DNA of 64,000 nt from Luteibacter sp. OK325 (GTDB taxonomy: Bacteria; Pseudomonadota; Gammaproteobacteria; Xanthomonadales; Rhodanobacteraceae), in the NCBI RefSeq assembly GCF_003050935.1, contig NZ_QAOX01000001.1, positions 558,001 to 622,000 on the forward strand, in the 5' to 3' direction. Below the pieces are notes generated by a model, which saw nothing but the letters and a program-made list of their open reading frames with translations, was not told the origin of the DNA and made no database searches. The position numbers and the translations under genes were made by a program. This document shows, in pieces, positions 26,592 to 35,933 of this stretch (position 1 is its first letter; each line of letters opens with the position of its first letter).

Positions 26592-27611
26592 CTAGATCAA
26601 GTGCCCGGCTTCCAGTTCAGCCTTGAGGTATGCGTAGAAGATCGGCGCCGCGATCACGCCAGGCAGTCCGAACGCCGCCTCGCAGAGCAACATGGCTACC
26701 AGGAGCTCCCAGGCACGGGCCCGGATCTGGCTGCCGACGATGCGCGCGTTTAGGAAATACTCGAACTTGTGGATGACGATCAGGAAGACCAGCGCGCCTA
26801 TACCGACGTAAAGGGAGACCGACAGACCAACGATGGTGATCGCCGTATTCGACAGCAGGTTGCCGATGACGGGCAGCAGGCCAACGAGGAAGGTGATCAC
26901 GATCAGCGTTTTCGTCAGCGGCAGGTGCACGCCGAACAAAGGCAGGATGCAGAGCAGGTACACCGCGGTCAGGAAGGTGTTGACCAGCGATATCTTGATC
27001 TGGGCGAACACGATGTTGTGAAACGCATCGGCCAGGCGTGCACTGCGCAAGCTCAGCTCCGCTGCGAATGGGCCAGCCTGGTGCGAGGGGCGTGTGCGAC
27101 TCAGCGCTACGATCGCACCGAGCACGAGGCCGATGAGGATGTGCACGAGGACACGGGCGGCCTCCTTGCCGGCAAGCTGCAGGGTGCCCGCGTTAGAGCG
27201 TGCCCAGTCGAGCGCCGTGATGCGCAGCGCGTCGACACTTTCCGGCAACCGGGCGACGACGGCCTGCGGCATCTGCTCGCGAGCCCGCTCGACCAGGGGC
27301 ATCAGCTTGTTCTGCCAGAGATCCTCGGGATTGCCGATCTCGTTGCGGAAGAAGCTGATGCCGCCGAGGATGAGCAAGCTCAGCAGGCCAACGACGACGA
27401 TGGCGACCAGGGCCACGGCGAGCACGCGCGCGCGGTCGCCCGACAATCGGCGTCCCATCAGGGGTGCCACGGACACCACGACCTCGTACACGAGCAATCC
27501 GGCGAGCAGGGCCGGCAGCAACCGCAGGTAGAGCACGAGGAAAAGGCCGAGACCCATCGCGATGTAGCTGGCGATGCGGATGACATGAGTGCGCGGGCTG
27601 GCGACGTCCAT
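26592..27611 (-). CDS. AI-2E family (UPF0118) membrane permease, copy 2
   Basis: Paralog of the downstream gene, also exactly 339 residues. Shared stretches include LLPALLAGLLVYEVV, VLVHILIGLVLGAIVA and LADAFHNIVFAQIKIS. It lies 50 bp upstream of copy 1 on the same strand, so the two are probably cotranscribed. It may form a hetero-oligomer with the other copy. The substrate is unknown. Confidence 0.86.
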   Translation of the reverse strand: MDVASPRTHVIRIASYIAMGLGLFLVLYLRLLPALLAGLLVYEVVVSVAPLMGRRLSGDRARVLAVALVAIVVVGLLSLLILGGISFFRNEIGNPEDLWQNKLMPLVERAREQMPQAVVARLPESVDALRITALDWARSNAGTLQLAGKEAARVLVHILIGLVLGAIVALSRTRPSHQAGPFAAELSLRSARLADAFHNIVFAQIKISLVNTFLTAVYLLCILPLFGVHLPLTKTLIVITFLVGLLPVIGNLLSNTAITIVGLSVSLYVGIGALVFLIVIHKFEYFLNARIVGSQIRARAWELLVAMLLCEAAFGLPGVIAAPIFYAYLKAELEAGHLI

Positions 27612-27757
27612 GAAAGACCTCGTCGGGAATGAGGGCGCAGTCTGTCAGGACGCAGGGGCTATGCGCCAGAGGCGTGCTTCCCGTCGTCACGCTGTCGTAA
27701 ACTCCCCGGACAATCGCCGGCCCACGGGCGACGATGCCTGTTTCGCAAGGGGTTCCC

Positions 27758-28660
27758 ATGATGAAGTTCGTTCCGGTCGCGCTCGCCGCGGCCCTGGTGC
27801 TCACGGGTTGTGCCGCCACGCCCCACACGCAGACCGCCACGGCAGTAGCTGCGCCCGTAGCGGCTCCCGCCGCCACCGGCCCTGCCGCCGATGACAACCT
27901 CAATGCAGTGGCCTGGTCGCAGAACGCCAGCGAACACGACTTCATCTACCTGCAGACCTTCCGCGATGCGCAGGAGAAACTTCTCAAAGCGAAGCAGGAT
28001 CCGAACTGGGACGCGCTGCCGAAGGACGACCGCGCAGCCCACGCTTCGCTCAAAGGCCTGAAGCCCGCCGTGGTGCTCGATATCGACGAAACGGCGCTTG
28101 ATAACTCGCCCTATCAGGCACGCCTGATCCGCGCCGGAGGCGAGTTCAACGAAGCCGACTGGGCAGCCTGGTGCAAGGAAGCGATCGCGCGTCCGCTGCC
28201 GGGTGCGCTCGCATTCACGAAGTTCGCCGCCGAGCACGGCATCGCCGTCATCTATATTTCCAACCGCGCCAAGGACCTGGACGAAGCCACGCTGGCCAAC
28301 CTGCGTTCGGCGGGCTTCCCGGTGGCAGGGAAGGAATCCTTCCTGGGCCTGGGTACCTTCGTCGAAGGTTGCGAGCAGGTGGGCAGCGAGAAGGGTTGCC
28401 GTCGCCAGCTGGTCGCGAAGAACTATCGCGTGCTGATGCAGTTCGGCGATCAGATCGGCGATTTCGCCAATGTCCTGGGTAACAACGTGCAGGGCCGGGC
28501 CAGGGCCATGGCTCCCTATACGGCGTGGATCGGCGAGCGCTGGTTCGTCCTGCCGAACCCGACCTACGGTAGCTGGGAACCGGCGCTCTTCGACAACGAC
28601 TTCAGCCTGCCGCGTGGCGAGCGCCGACAGAAGAAGATCGAGTCGCTTCGCACCCAATAA
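27758..28660 (+). CDS. HAD-superfamily acid phosphatase lipoprotein (class B / e(P4)-like)
   Basis: Surface or outer-membrane lipoprotein phosphatase, 300 residues. The lipobox LTGC ends a signal peptide, so the cysteine would be lipidated. The HAD catalytic motif VLDIDETALDN sits near residue 105, followed by VIYISNRAKDLDEATLANL (motif II area) and FGDQIGDF (motif III/IV). A Pro/Ala linker separates the lipid anchor from the enzyme. It could release phosphate from nucleotides, as e(P4) does for NAD salvage. The ATG at 27758 follows AAGGGG. It diverges from the AI-2E pair. Confidence 0.88.
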   Translation: MMKFVPVALAAALVLTGCAATPHTQTATAVAAPVAAPAATGPAADDNLNAVAWSQNASEHDFIYLQTFRDAQEKLLKAKQDPNWDALPKDDRAAHASLKGLKPAVVLDIDETALDNSPYQARLIRAGGEFNEADWAAWCKEAIARPLPGALAFTKFAAEHGIAVIYISNRAKDLDEATLANLRSAGFPVAGKESFLGLGTFVEGCEQVGSEKGCRRQLVAKNYRVLMQFGDQIGDFANVLGNNVQGRARAMAPYTAWIGERWFVLPNPTYGSWEPALFDNDFSLPRGERRQKKIESLRTQ

Positions 28661-28692
28661 AATCATCAACTTACAGTGATAAAGTTAAGGCA

Positions 28693-28721
28693 TTGCTTTA
28701 GCAATGTTATTTAACTATTAT
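28693..28721 (+). promoter_or_regulatory. Strong sigma-70-like promoter of an orphan transcript
   Basis: -35 TTGCTT (28693-28698) and -10 TATTAT (28716-28721), spacing 17 bp, in a distinctly AT-rich stretch. A perfect palindrome, CATTGCT-TT-AGCAATG (28691-28706), overlaps the -35 and could be an operator. No gene starts within the next 100 bp. Confidence 0.65.
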
Positions 28722-28727
28722 TCTCTC

Positions 28728-28828
28728 GCCGAAACCCGTGGCGCCAAAAGCAATGCGGGCAAGGCCATTTCCCTTACCGGCCTCGGGCTGGATAACCCCG
28801 TGAAGCGATGAGCCTCCGGGGTTTTTTC
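28728..28828 (+). ncRNA. Candidate intergenic sRNA (about 100 nt)
   Basis: Predicted from a promoter whose start point is near 28728 and an intrinsic terminator ending near 28828, with no ORF between. Predicted folds: a 5' hairpin CGCC-(GAAACCCGT)-GGCG, a central GGCC/GGCC hairpin with a pyrimidine-rich loop (ATTTCCCTTACC) that could pair with ribosome sites, and the terminator stem. The family is not recognised. The pyrimidine loop and the U-rich end fit an Hfq-type regulator, but that is inference. Confidence 0.55.
28794..28828 (+). terminator. Intrinsic terminator of the candidate sRNA
   Basis: AACCCCG (28794-28800) pairs with CGGGGTT (28817-28823) across a 16-nt loop, followed by a T tract. 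It is too far (130 bp) from the phosphatase stop to be its natural first terminator, though it could serve both. Confidence 0.85.
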
Positions 28829-28872
28829 TTGTACGCTCCCCGTCCCCGCCTCCCGAAGACGTCGAAGCCCCC

Positions 28873-29856
28873 ATGCGCCGCCTATCGCACCTGGCCTGGA
28901 TCCTCCTGCTGGCAGTCGGCCTGCTTTCCGCCTGCAACCACAAGCCGAAGGATGCCCCCGGCACGCCCGGTGGCGGCTCGCCCGAAGATGCCATGCGCGA
29001 TTCGCTGGATCTGCTTCGCGACGGCAAGTTCGACATGTTCTGGAGGCACGCCCTGCCGCCGGCGGACTTTGCCGCCCTGCGCGCCGATTGGGTGAAGCGA
29101 AACGCGCCTACCGAGCCGCTCGATGCCGACGATCGTGCGAAGTTCGAGGCTGGCGTAAAGCGCCTGACCGAACCCGACGCGGAAAAGAAGCTATTCGCCG
29201 ACCTCCGGCCGACGCTGGTCCGGTTCGACCACGACTACAAGGACCAGATGCCGTTACTCTCCGGCGTCGGTCAGTCGATGGCGCTCACGGCGATCGATCA
29301 GGCCAAGGACCTCACCGTCTCGCAGAAGCGCCAGCTGCGCGAGGCGGTCAACGTCGTCGCGCCCTGGACGCAGACCGTGCCATGGGGCGACCAGGCCAAG
29401 GCGAAGGAAGCGATCGGCATCCTTGTCGATACTGCGCGCAAAGCCAACCTTTCCACGCCCGATGCGCTGCACGCGATGACCTTCGAGCAGTCCATGGCCA
29501 CCTGGTCGACCGGGTGGATGGGATTCAAGCGATTGTTTGCCGTTTACGGGCTGTCGATCGACAAGAGCTTCGAGTCGATCAGCATCGACACCATCGAGAA
29601 CAGTGGTGGGTCGGCGCACGTGAAAATTACCTACATCCTGCTGGACAAGCCGATCCAGACCGAAGCCACCCTGGTGCTTCTCGACGGCCGCTGGTACGAC
29701 AGCGATCTGCTGCAGAGTGTCCGCGCCGAGCACCTCCAGCTCAATCCGCCGGCGCAGCCTGCGCCGACGGGTAGCGCGCCAGCCCTGCCCGGCACGGCCG
29801 CCCCGCCACCGCCGCGAAACGATGGTGCGCCGGTCGCAACCGCCCGGCCCCGCTGA
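28873..29856 (+). CDS. Predicted lipoprotein of unknown function
   Basis: 327 residues with signal peptide and lipobox LSAC, so the product is probably lipid-anchored. The mature part is mostly alpha-helical and charged (EDAMRDSLDLLRDGKFDMFWRHALPPADF, KRLTEPDAEKKLFADLRPTL) and then has a small strand-rich domain (HVKITYILLDKPIQTEATLVLLDGRWYDSDL). The end is Pro/Ala-rich. No enzyme motif is seen. It lies 17 bp upstream of plsB on the same strand and may be cotranscribed. I do not recognise the family. Confidence 0.75.
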   Translation: MRRLSHLAWILLLAVGLLSACNHKPKDAPGTPGGGSPEDAMRDSLDLLRDGKFDMFWRHALPPADFAALRADWVKRNAPTEPLDADDRAKFEAGVKRLTEPDAEKKLFADLRPTLVRFDHDYKDQMPLLSGVGQSMALTAIDQAKDLTVSQKRQLREAVNVVAPWTQTVPWGDQAKAKEAIGILVDTARKANLSTPDALHAMTFEQSMATWSTGWMGFKRLFAVYGLSIDKSFESISIDTIENSGGSAHVKITYILLDKPIQTEATLVLLDGRWYDSDLLQSVRAEHLQLNPPAQPAPTGSAPALPGTAAPPPPRNDGAPVATARPR

Positions 29857-29873
29857 AGCCGTACAATCCCACG

Positions 29874-32483
29874 ATGTCCGAATTTCCGATGAGTGCGGGT
29901 CCGCACATCCATGTCGCCCGTTCACCCTGGTGGTTCAAGCTACTGGGTCGGCTTCTCGAACCCTGGGTACGGATCAAGCGCGATCCCGCCGAGCCGACCG
30001 CCCTGCTCGTCAGCGGAGCGGCCGTCTGCTACGCCATCGAGCGTGACGGCGCCTCCGACGCGCTGATCCTCGAACGCGCCTGTCGCGAAGCCGGCCTGCC
30101 CAGCCCGATGCAGTTGCTGGAGCTGCCCGGCCGCCGCCGTCGCTCGGTGTTCTCCCTGAGCCGCCGCCATGGGTGGTTGTTCGGTCGCACGGATGCGCGT
30201 GGGCCCAAGGAGCCGATCGGCCAGCTCATCCGTGCGCTGGAAGACGATCCGCAGCGCGATATCCAGGTCGTGCCCGTTTCCATTTACGTGGGCCGCGCAC
30301 CGAATCGTGAGAGCGGCTGGTTCAGCGTGCTCTTCGCCGAAAACTGGCTGGTGGTCGGTCGTTTCCGCCGCATGCTCGCCCTTCTGCTCAATGGCCGCGA
30401 TACCGTCGTGCATTTCTCCGCACCGGTGTCGCTGCGTAGCGTGCTGGCCGATTCAAATGGTCTGTCGCCGGAGCGACTCACGCGCAAGATTGCCCGTGTG
30501 CTGCGCACCCACTTCCGCCGCATCCGTGCGGCCGTGATCGGCCCCGACCTGTCGCATCGACGTACCGTGGTCGACGCGGTGCTGAACACCGAGCCGGTGC
30601 GCGACGCCATCGCCGCCACGGCCAGCAAGGAAAACATCACGCTGGCCAAGGCCCAACGACGCGCACGCGATTTCGCACTGGAGATCGCGGCGGATTACTC
30701 GCACCCGGTGGTCCGCTCGACCTCGTTCCTGCTTTCCAACTTCTGGAACAAGCTCTACGACGGCATCGCCATGCACCATTTCGACAAAGCCCGCGCCGCG
30801 GCGCCGGGTCATGAAGTGGTCTACGTGCCCTGCCATCGCAGCCACACCGATTACCTGCTGCTTTCTTACCAGCTGCATTATTCGGGCGTGGTGCCGCCGC
30901 ACATTGCCGCGGGCGTGAACCTCAACCTGCCTGGCGTCGGCCCCATCCTCCGTCGTGGCGGCGCGTTCTTCCTGCGCCGCAGCTTCAAGGGCAATGCGAT
31001 GTATTCGGTGGTCTTCAACGAATACCTCGCCCAGCTGGTCGATCGCGGCGTGCCGCTGGAATATTTCATCGAAGGCGGCCGCTCGCGTACCGGGCGCCTG
31101 CTCGCCCCGCGCGCCGGTATGCTGGCGATGACACTGCGCGCCTTCCTTCGTGCACCGCGTCGTCCGGTGCTGTTCCAGCCCGTGTACATCGGCTACGAGA
31201 AGCTGATGGAAGGCAAGTCGTATGCCGGTGAGCTTTCCGGCAAGCCGAAGGAAAAGGAATCCCTGCTTGGCCTGATCCGTGGCCTGAAGGTGCTGCGTCA
31301 ACGCTACGGGCACGTCACACTGAATTTCGGCGAGCCCATCCTGCTCACGCCCATGCTCGATTCGGTCGCGCCCGACTGGCGACAGACCACCGCCGAACAC
31401 GATGCCAAGCCGGAATGGATGAGTCACCTGGTCGACGATCTCGCCGAACGCATCCAGGTCAACATCAACCGCGCCGCCGACGTCAATCCCATCAACCTGA
31501 TCGCGCTCGCGCTGCTGGCCACGCCCAAACATGCGATGGCCGAGAACGATCTGGTCGCCCAGCTCGAGCTGACCAAATCGCTGTTCCAGGAGCTTCCGTA
31601 TTCGGACCGGGTCACCATCACGCCGATGAATCCACAGGGCATCATCGCCTATGGCGAACAGATGGGCTGGATCCGCCGCGTCCGCCATCCGCTCGGCGAC
31701 GTGCTCGTTACCGAAGGCGAGCAGGCCGTGCTGTTGTCGTACTTCCGCAACAACGTGCTGCACCTGAATGCGGCTGCCGCGTGGGTGGCCGCGTGCTTCC
31801 TCAACAACCGACGCATGTCACGTTCGTCCGTCCTGCGCCTGGGCAAACTGATCTACCCGTTCATCCAGGGCGAGCTGTTCCTGCCCTGGGACCAGGAAGG
31901 ATTCGCCCACGAGGTGCAGGAAACGATCGAGTTCTTCGTTCGCCGCGGCATCCTCGAATCCAGCAGCGAAGGTCGGGTGCTCGAGCGTGGACCGGGGCAG
32001 GACGATGGCGCCTACCAGCTGCGCGTGATCGCACGGAGCATGCTGCAGGCCTTTGAGCGCTATTACATCGCCATCGCCGCGCTGGTGAAGAATGGACCGC
32101 ATACGATGAGCTCCGGCGAGCTCGAAACCGCTTGCACGCTCACGGCGCAGCGCCTGGGCCTGCTCAATGAGCTATCGGCACCGGAGTTCTTCGACAAGGC
32201 GCTCTTCCGCGGCTTCATCCAGAAGCTGCGTGAAGTGAAGGTGGTCTGGACCGACCCGAACGGCAAGCTCGACTTCAGCGACGCGCTGGAAGATATGGTG
32301 CGCGACGCACGTGTGATTCTCGCCCGCGAGGTGCGCCACTCGATCCTCAAGATCACCCCGGGCGGTGAAAACGATCGCGACCTCGACGCACGTCCACCGG
32401 ACGATCCGGGTGAGACCTCGGCGGAGTCGCTGCACGACCGGCATGTCGCCAATGAAGAGACGCGGCACAAGAATCATCCCTGA
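29874..32483 (+). CDS. plsB: Glycerol-3-phosphate acyltransferase PlsB
   Basis: Inner-membrane enzyme that acylates position 1 of sn-glycerol 3-phosphate with acyl-CoA or acyl-ACP, the first step of phospholipid synthesis. All four GPAT blocks appear: HRSHTD (about 321-326, the HX4D catalytic motif), GAFFLRRSF, EGGRSRTGRLL and PVYIGYEKL. Length is 869, a little above the 806 of E. coli. It uses the product of gpsA, encoded elsewhere in the window. It marks the left border of the four-gene paralog island. Confidence 0.96.
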   Translation: MSEFPMSAGPHIHVARSPWWFKLLGRLLEPWVRIKRDPAEPTALLVSGAAVCYAIERDGASDALILERACREAGLPSPMQLLELPGRRRRSVFSLSRRHGWLFGRTDARGPKEPIGQLIRALEDDPQRDIQVVPVSIYVGRAPNRESGWFSVLFAENWLVVGRFRRMLALLLNGRDTVVHFSAPVSLRSVLADSNGLSPERLTRKIARVLRTHFRRIRAAVIGPDLSHRRTVVDAVLNTEPVRDAIAATASKENITLAKAQRRARDFALEIAADYSHPVVRSTSFLLSNFWNKLYDGIAMHHFDKARAAAPGHEVVYVPCHRSHTDYLLLSYQLHYSGVVPPHIAAGVNLNLPGVGPILRRGGAFFLRRSFKGNAMYSVVFNEYLAQLVDRGVPLEYFIEGGRSRTGRLLAPRAGMLAMTLRAFLRAPRRPVLFQPVYIGYEKLMEGKSYAGELSGKPKEKESLLGLIRGLKVLRQRYGHVTLNFGEPILLTPMLDSVAPDWRQTTAEHDAKPEWMSHLVDDLAERIQVNINRAADVNPINLIALALLATPKHAMAENDLVAQLELTKSLFQELPYSDRVTITPMNPQGIIAYGEQMGWIRRVRHPLGDVLVTEGEQAVLLSYFRNNVLHLNAAAAWVAACFLNNRRMSRSSVLRLGKLIYPFIQGELFLPWDQEGFAHEVQETIEFFVRRGILESSSEGRVLERGPGQDDGAYQLRVIARSMLQAFERYYIAIAALVKNGPHTMSSGELETACTLTAQRLGLLNELSAPEFFDKALFRGFIQKLREVKVVWTDPNGKLDFSDALEDMVRDARVILAREVRHSILKITPGGENDRDLDARPPDDPGETSAESLHDRHVANEETRHKNHP

Positions 32484-32594
32484 GCTGACAACCTTGCTGT
32501 CGTAAGGCCGACACCATGTCGTCGTCGGCAGGGACATATCTCCCGCCGCCGACCTTCTACCCTTTGCGCTGGATTCCCACGCAAAGGATGCGGC

Positions 32595-35500
32595 ATGGAC
32601 ACGGCTCCCCCGCAGGCTCCGCCTGCCATCGTCAGCAGTACACGGCAAGAGACTATCGACAGCCTTGGTCGGCTTGTCGCCGTGCAGACCTGGCTGGCCG
32701 CGCAGCAGCAGGCGGTGCCCGCCGTGCCCGCGAACCCGGCCGTCGAAGGCCGCGATGCGTGGCTGGGCTGCCTCGACGCGTTCTGGCAACAGCCGGTCGA
32801 AGACGCGCCCGGGAAACCATCTGTGCCGCGCATCGACGTGCTGGCTGCGCGCCTGGCGTCAACCATGCGCGACAATGCCATTGTCCTACGCACCGATGGC
32901 ACGCTCGACGTAGCCGCCGCCGGCCTGGCGGAACGCTTCGCACGTTCGCTGGGTGGACCCCTGCCTCCCGGCATGGAAGCCCGTTCGTTACGCGTCGGCG
33001 CGGTCGATTACGCGGGGGCGGTGATCGTGATCGAGCCCACCCATCCCACAATCGTTCTGCGTTTCATGCCCGATCGCGGATGGGACGCCTTCGACAGTCT
33101 CGATCGCCTGCATGCCCAGACGGAAACGATGTGGCGCCAGGCGCTCGCTCGACGGCGTGAGCTTTCGGGCGTGCGTGCCGACGATACCGATCGGGTGATG
33201 GCGAACGATCGTTTCGTCGATTCGCTTCCCCTGCAAGCCGACGTATTTCGTGCGATGGCGCAACGTATCACCGCTTTGCAGCGAGAGAAGGTCGAGGATG
33301 CGTGGCCGTCGGCAGCCGAGGCGGAGCCATCATCGCGGTTCGCCGATGACGCCACGTTTGCACTCGACCTGCATGACAAGCTCGACATCTTCGCGATGCT
33401 CGTCGAGCGCGAAGGACGCCTGGCCGTGGCCCTCAATGAGCAGCGGCTCGCCCATGTACCCGCCGACGTGGCCCAAGGCTGGCGGAATGCGATGGAGGGT
33501 TATCGGCTGGCCAGACTCGTCGCTGCGGCATCGGCACGACACCACGTGGATGACGCGCCGCTCACACTCGCAGCATGGAGTCAGAGGGAACTTGCTGCTG
33601 CGCTCGCCCGCCGCCGCATCCATGTGGATCCAGACGATGTCCAGCTCGAAGCTACCGGCAGCGAGGGCTTCGCCTTGCCGGGGATCGGCGCGAATCGGGA
33701 GACAACCTCTGGGCGCTTGAGTCTTGTGGAGTTCGCGTTGCTCAACACGGGCTTCTACGACGGCCGACGGCTTCGCGTCGTCGCCGCCGGGCTTCCCCCC
33801 GGCTCGTCCAGCCCGGACGTGCAGGCGCTGCGCGATATGGCTCGCGAACTCAACCTGGCGCCGCGCTTCAATACCTACCTGCGCGAGCAAGTGAGCGACC
33901 CTCGCGGTCGCGAGTTCCGCAACACGACCATGCGGCTGCAGCAGGCACGCATGCGCGTCGAAACCGCCGCCGCTCGTATGAAAACCTACCTTCGCGACGA
34001 GCCCGCTGTCTTCCTGGACGACCGCGGCGAACGCGGATACCGCATGGTCGAAGCGGTGCTGGACAGCCCGGCGGCCGCGACCAGGCGCGCTGTCGGTGGT
34101 CACCGGATCACCGTGCGCCAACTGGTTTACCGGGGCGCGGCTGTCAGTGACGTGCTGATCATCGGCGTCCGGGACGCACGCAGTTCATCGCGAGTGGTGC
34201 TGTATACACCCGGCGCGCCCGATGGCCGCCCGTTCCGTGAGTTCAGCGACCGCGCGACCGCAAGCCGGGAATTCCTCTACGCCCCCGCCTTTCAGGAGTA
34301 CCTGCTGAGGCGGCTGCCCGCCGAATTTGGCGAACCGCTGCCCAACCGTGCCGGTCGCCGCTTCCGCGTCTCCGAGGCCACGCGGCAGGCACACTGGGTG
34401 CTGGCAGCCCCCGGTGACGGACGTGGCACGATCACCGAGGTGCCCTTCGAGGAACGCGTGGTCGACGGTGACGTGCGTACCGCACTTTTCGACGCCGAGA
34501 TCGTGCGCCAGGCGCGCGACGTCGCGTGGCTGGGTCGCAGTACCGCCCGGGCCGACACCGAAGCGGTCGCCGGCATTTTCCACGGTGTGTTGCGCGCCCT
34601 CCGTGGGCCGGGCGCGTTGGTCGAGGATACGGCGAGCGCGGTCGGGCAGGCGCTGCGCGCGACCTGGCGCTTCTATGACAGCGTCAAAGCAGGCGATGGT
34701 AGCCAGGCCTTCGTGGATTTCACCGAAGCCTATACGGCGTCGTTGAGCTTCGCCGGCTGGTATACCGGCATGTCGAATGCCGCGCGGTACAGGCTATCGC
34801 TACGTTCCGGCGGAAACGCCATGCGCAGCGTGGATGCGGGCATCCCACTCAGGGATGCACGGCAGCGTCTGGATCCGCGTTACGCCGTGCGCGATATCGA
34901 CCTGGGCGGCATCAGGCCGGATACCTCCGGCATTCACCGGCTGAACGGACATCGCTACATCCGTCAGCACGAGCATGTCTTCGAACTCCGGCACGATGTG
35001 TCCTCGGGCACGTGGCGTCTCGCCCATCCCAATGCGCTGGATGCCGCGATGCCAGGACCTGCCGTGGAGCGGACGGTGGCCGGTGGCTGGCGGCTGCGCA
35101 CGGACATCGGCTTGCGTGGCGGCTGGGTCGATGACGTCGCGTTTCCGCAGCCACACACACGCAGTGTCACCGGTCATGAGCTCGAGGGGCTCACCGAGTT
35201 TCAACGCTGGACTTTCCAGCAATCATTCAACGGGCGCCTCCGCAACGGGGGCGAGGGCAGCCTGATCTACTGGGAAGCGATATCGCGCGCCCATCCACGA
35301 GGGGTGACGCTGCGCCAGCGCACCGCCTGGAACGACGCGTTGCGCACGGCGAGAGCGACGCCGCCGGAACCACTACAGACAGGGTTGCGACCGCCGCCCG
35401 GCGCTTCCTGGCGCGTGCTGCCAACGAACGAATGGCCTGCTGCACTCTGGCACTATCCGCCTGGGATCGGTGCCGTCGTGGCTGGAGAAGGTCCCATCGC

Positions 35501-35780
35501 GCTGTCACTCGAGGCCTTGCCTGGATCTGGCCTCACCGGCCTTCGAGCAACCACCCGGGCGCCGGCTGGCGCAGGAGGGCCGACATGGATCCGCTTGCAC
35601 CTCGAACGCTTCCGAAACCGACTCGGCACGCCGACTTCTCCTGGCCTCAGGATCATCGAAGATCGGCGCGGTCCGGAGCCCACCTATGTGATCCAGCCTG
35701 AGGTGGGCTATCCGGTTGGCTTCCTCGGTCTTGAACCGGCAGACTTCACCCCCGGCGGGCGGCCACCCTCCCGTCACTGA
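32595..35780 (+). CDS. Giant paralog A: DUF6543 / 'dermonecrotic toxin domain'-like protein
   Basis: 1061 residues, no signal peptide. The N-terminal MDTAPPQAPP opening is shared with the next three genes. Shared blocks: FMPDRGWDAFDSL (about 156), a YTPGAPDGRPFREF stretch (about 535), TWRFYDSVKAGD (about 688), GHRYIRQHEHVFELRHD...WRL (about 778), and IGLRGG (about 837). After a WNDALRTAR motif (about 914) comes a variable C-terminal module starting NEWPAALWHYPPG (about 944). From recall, the N-terminal architecture matches DUF6543 proteins of Pseudomonas, which are thought to be toxins or effectors. RBS AAAGGA precedes the ATG. Function is unproven; export route unknown. Confidence 0.78.
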   Translation: MDTAPPQAPPAIVSSTRQETIDSLGRLVAVQTWLAAQQQAVPAVPANPAVEGRDAWLGCLDAFWQQPVEDAPGKPSVPRIDVLAARLASTMRDNAIVLRTDGTLDVAAAGLAERFARSLGGPLPPGMEARSLRVGAVDYAGAVIVIEPTHPTIVLRFMPDRGWDAFDSLDRLHAQTETMWRQALARRRELSGVRADDTDRVMANDRFVDSLPLQADVFRAMAQRITALQREKVEDAWPSAAEAEPSSRFADDATFALDLHDKLDIFAMLVEREGRLAVALNEQRLAHVPADVAQGWRNAMEGYRLARLVAAASARHHVDDAPLTLAAWSQRELAAALARRRIHVDPDDVQLEATGSEGFALPGIGANRETTSGRLSLVEFALLNTGFYDGRRLRVVAAGLPPGSSSPDVQALRDMARELNLAPRFNTYLREQVSDPRGREFRNTTMRLQQARMRVETAAARMKTYLRDEPAVFLDDRGERGYRMVEAVLDSPAAATRRAVGGHRITVRQLVYRGAAVSDVLIIGVRDARSSSRVVLYTPGAPDGRPFREFSDRATASREFLYAPAFQEYLLRRLPAEFGEPLPNRAGRRFRVSEATRQAHWVLAAPGDGRGTITEVPFEERVVDGDVRTALFDAEIVRQARDVAWLGRSTARADTEAVAGIFHGVLRALRGPGALVEDTASAVGQALRATWRFYDSVKAGDGSQAFVDFTEAYTASLSFAGWYTGMSNAARYRLSLRSGGNAMRSVDAGIPLRDARQRLDPRYAVRDIDLGGIRPDTSGIHRLNGHRYIRQHEHVFELRHDVSSGTWRLAHPNALDAAMPGPAVERTVAGGWRLRTDIGLRGGWVDDVAFPQPHTRSVTGHELEGLTEFQRWTFQQSFNGRLRNGGEGSLIYWEAISRAHPRGVTLRQRTAWNDALRTARATPPEPLQTGLRPPPGASWRVLPTNEWPAALWHYPPGIGAVVAGEGPIALSLEALPGSGLTGLRATTRAPAGAGGPTWIRLHLERFRNRLGTPTSPGLRIIEDRRGPEPTYVIQPEVGYPVGFLGLEPADFTPGGRPPSRH

Positions 35781-35802
35781 CGCATAGCCTTCGTAGGCGA
35801 AA

Positions 35803-35848
35803 CGGCGGTCGCGATGTCAGCTTAGTGGAGCCTACATCGCGACCGCCG
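35803..35848. repeat. Perfect 15-bp stem hairpin between paralogs A and B
   Basis: CGGCGGTCGCGATGT (35803-35817) and ACATCGCGACCGCCG (35834-35848) are exact inverted repeats with a 16-nt loop. There is no T tract. It occupies the A-B gap of the toxin-like array and could attenuate or protect the transcript. Confidence 0.8.
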
Positions 35849-35933
35849 CCCCCGACCATCTCGGACGATCCCGACAGCCAGGGCTTGGCGGGACTGTCTA
35901 CAGTGTGCGCCCACGCTCACTGAAGACATGCCA

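Larger units (their letters stand above)
28661..28872. other. Intergenic region with AT-rich island and sRNA signals
   Basis: Between the phosphatase and the next lipoprotein. The first 75 bp are far more AT-rich than their neighbours; the second half ends in a strong terminator. No ORF is supported. See the promoter, ncRNA and terminator entries. Confidence 0.8.

Noticed and set aside
25522-27611. Evidence for autoinducer-2 signalling
   Set aside because: The AI-2E family name does not establish AI-2 export, and no luxS or lsr gene is in the window.
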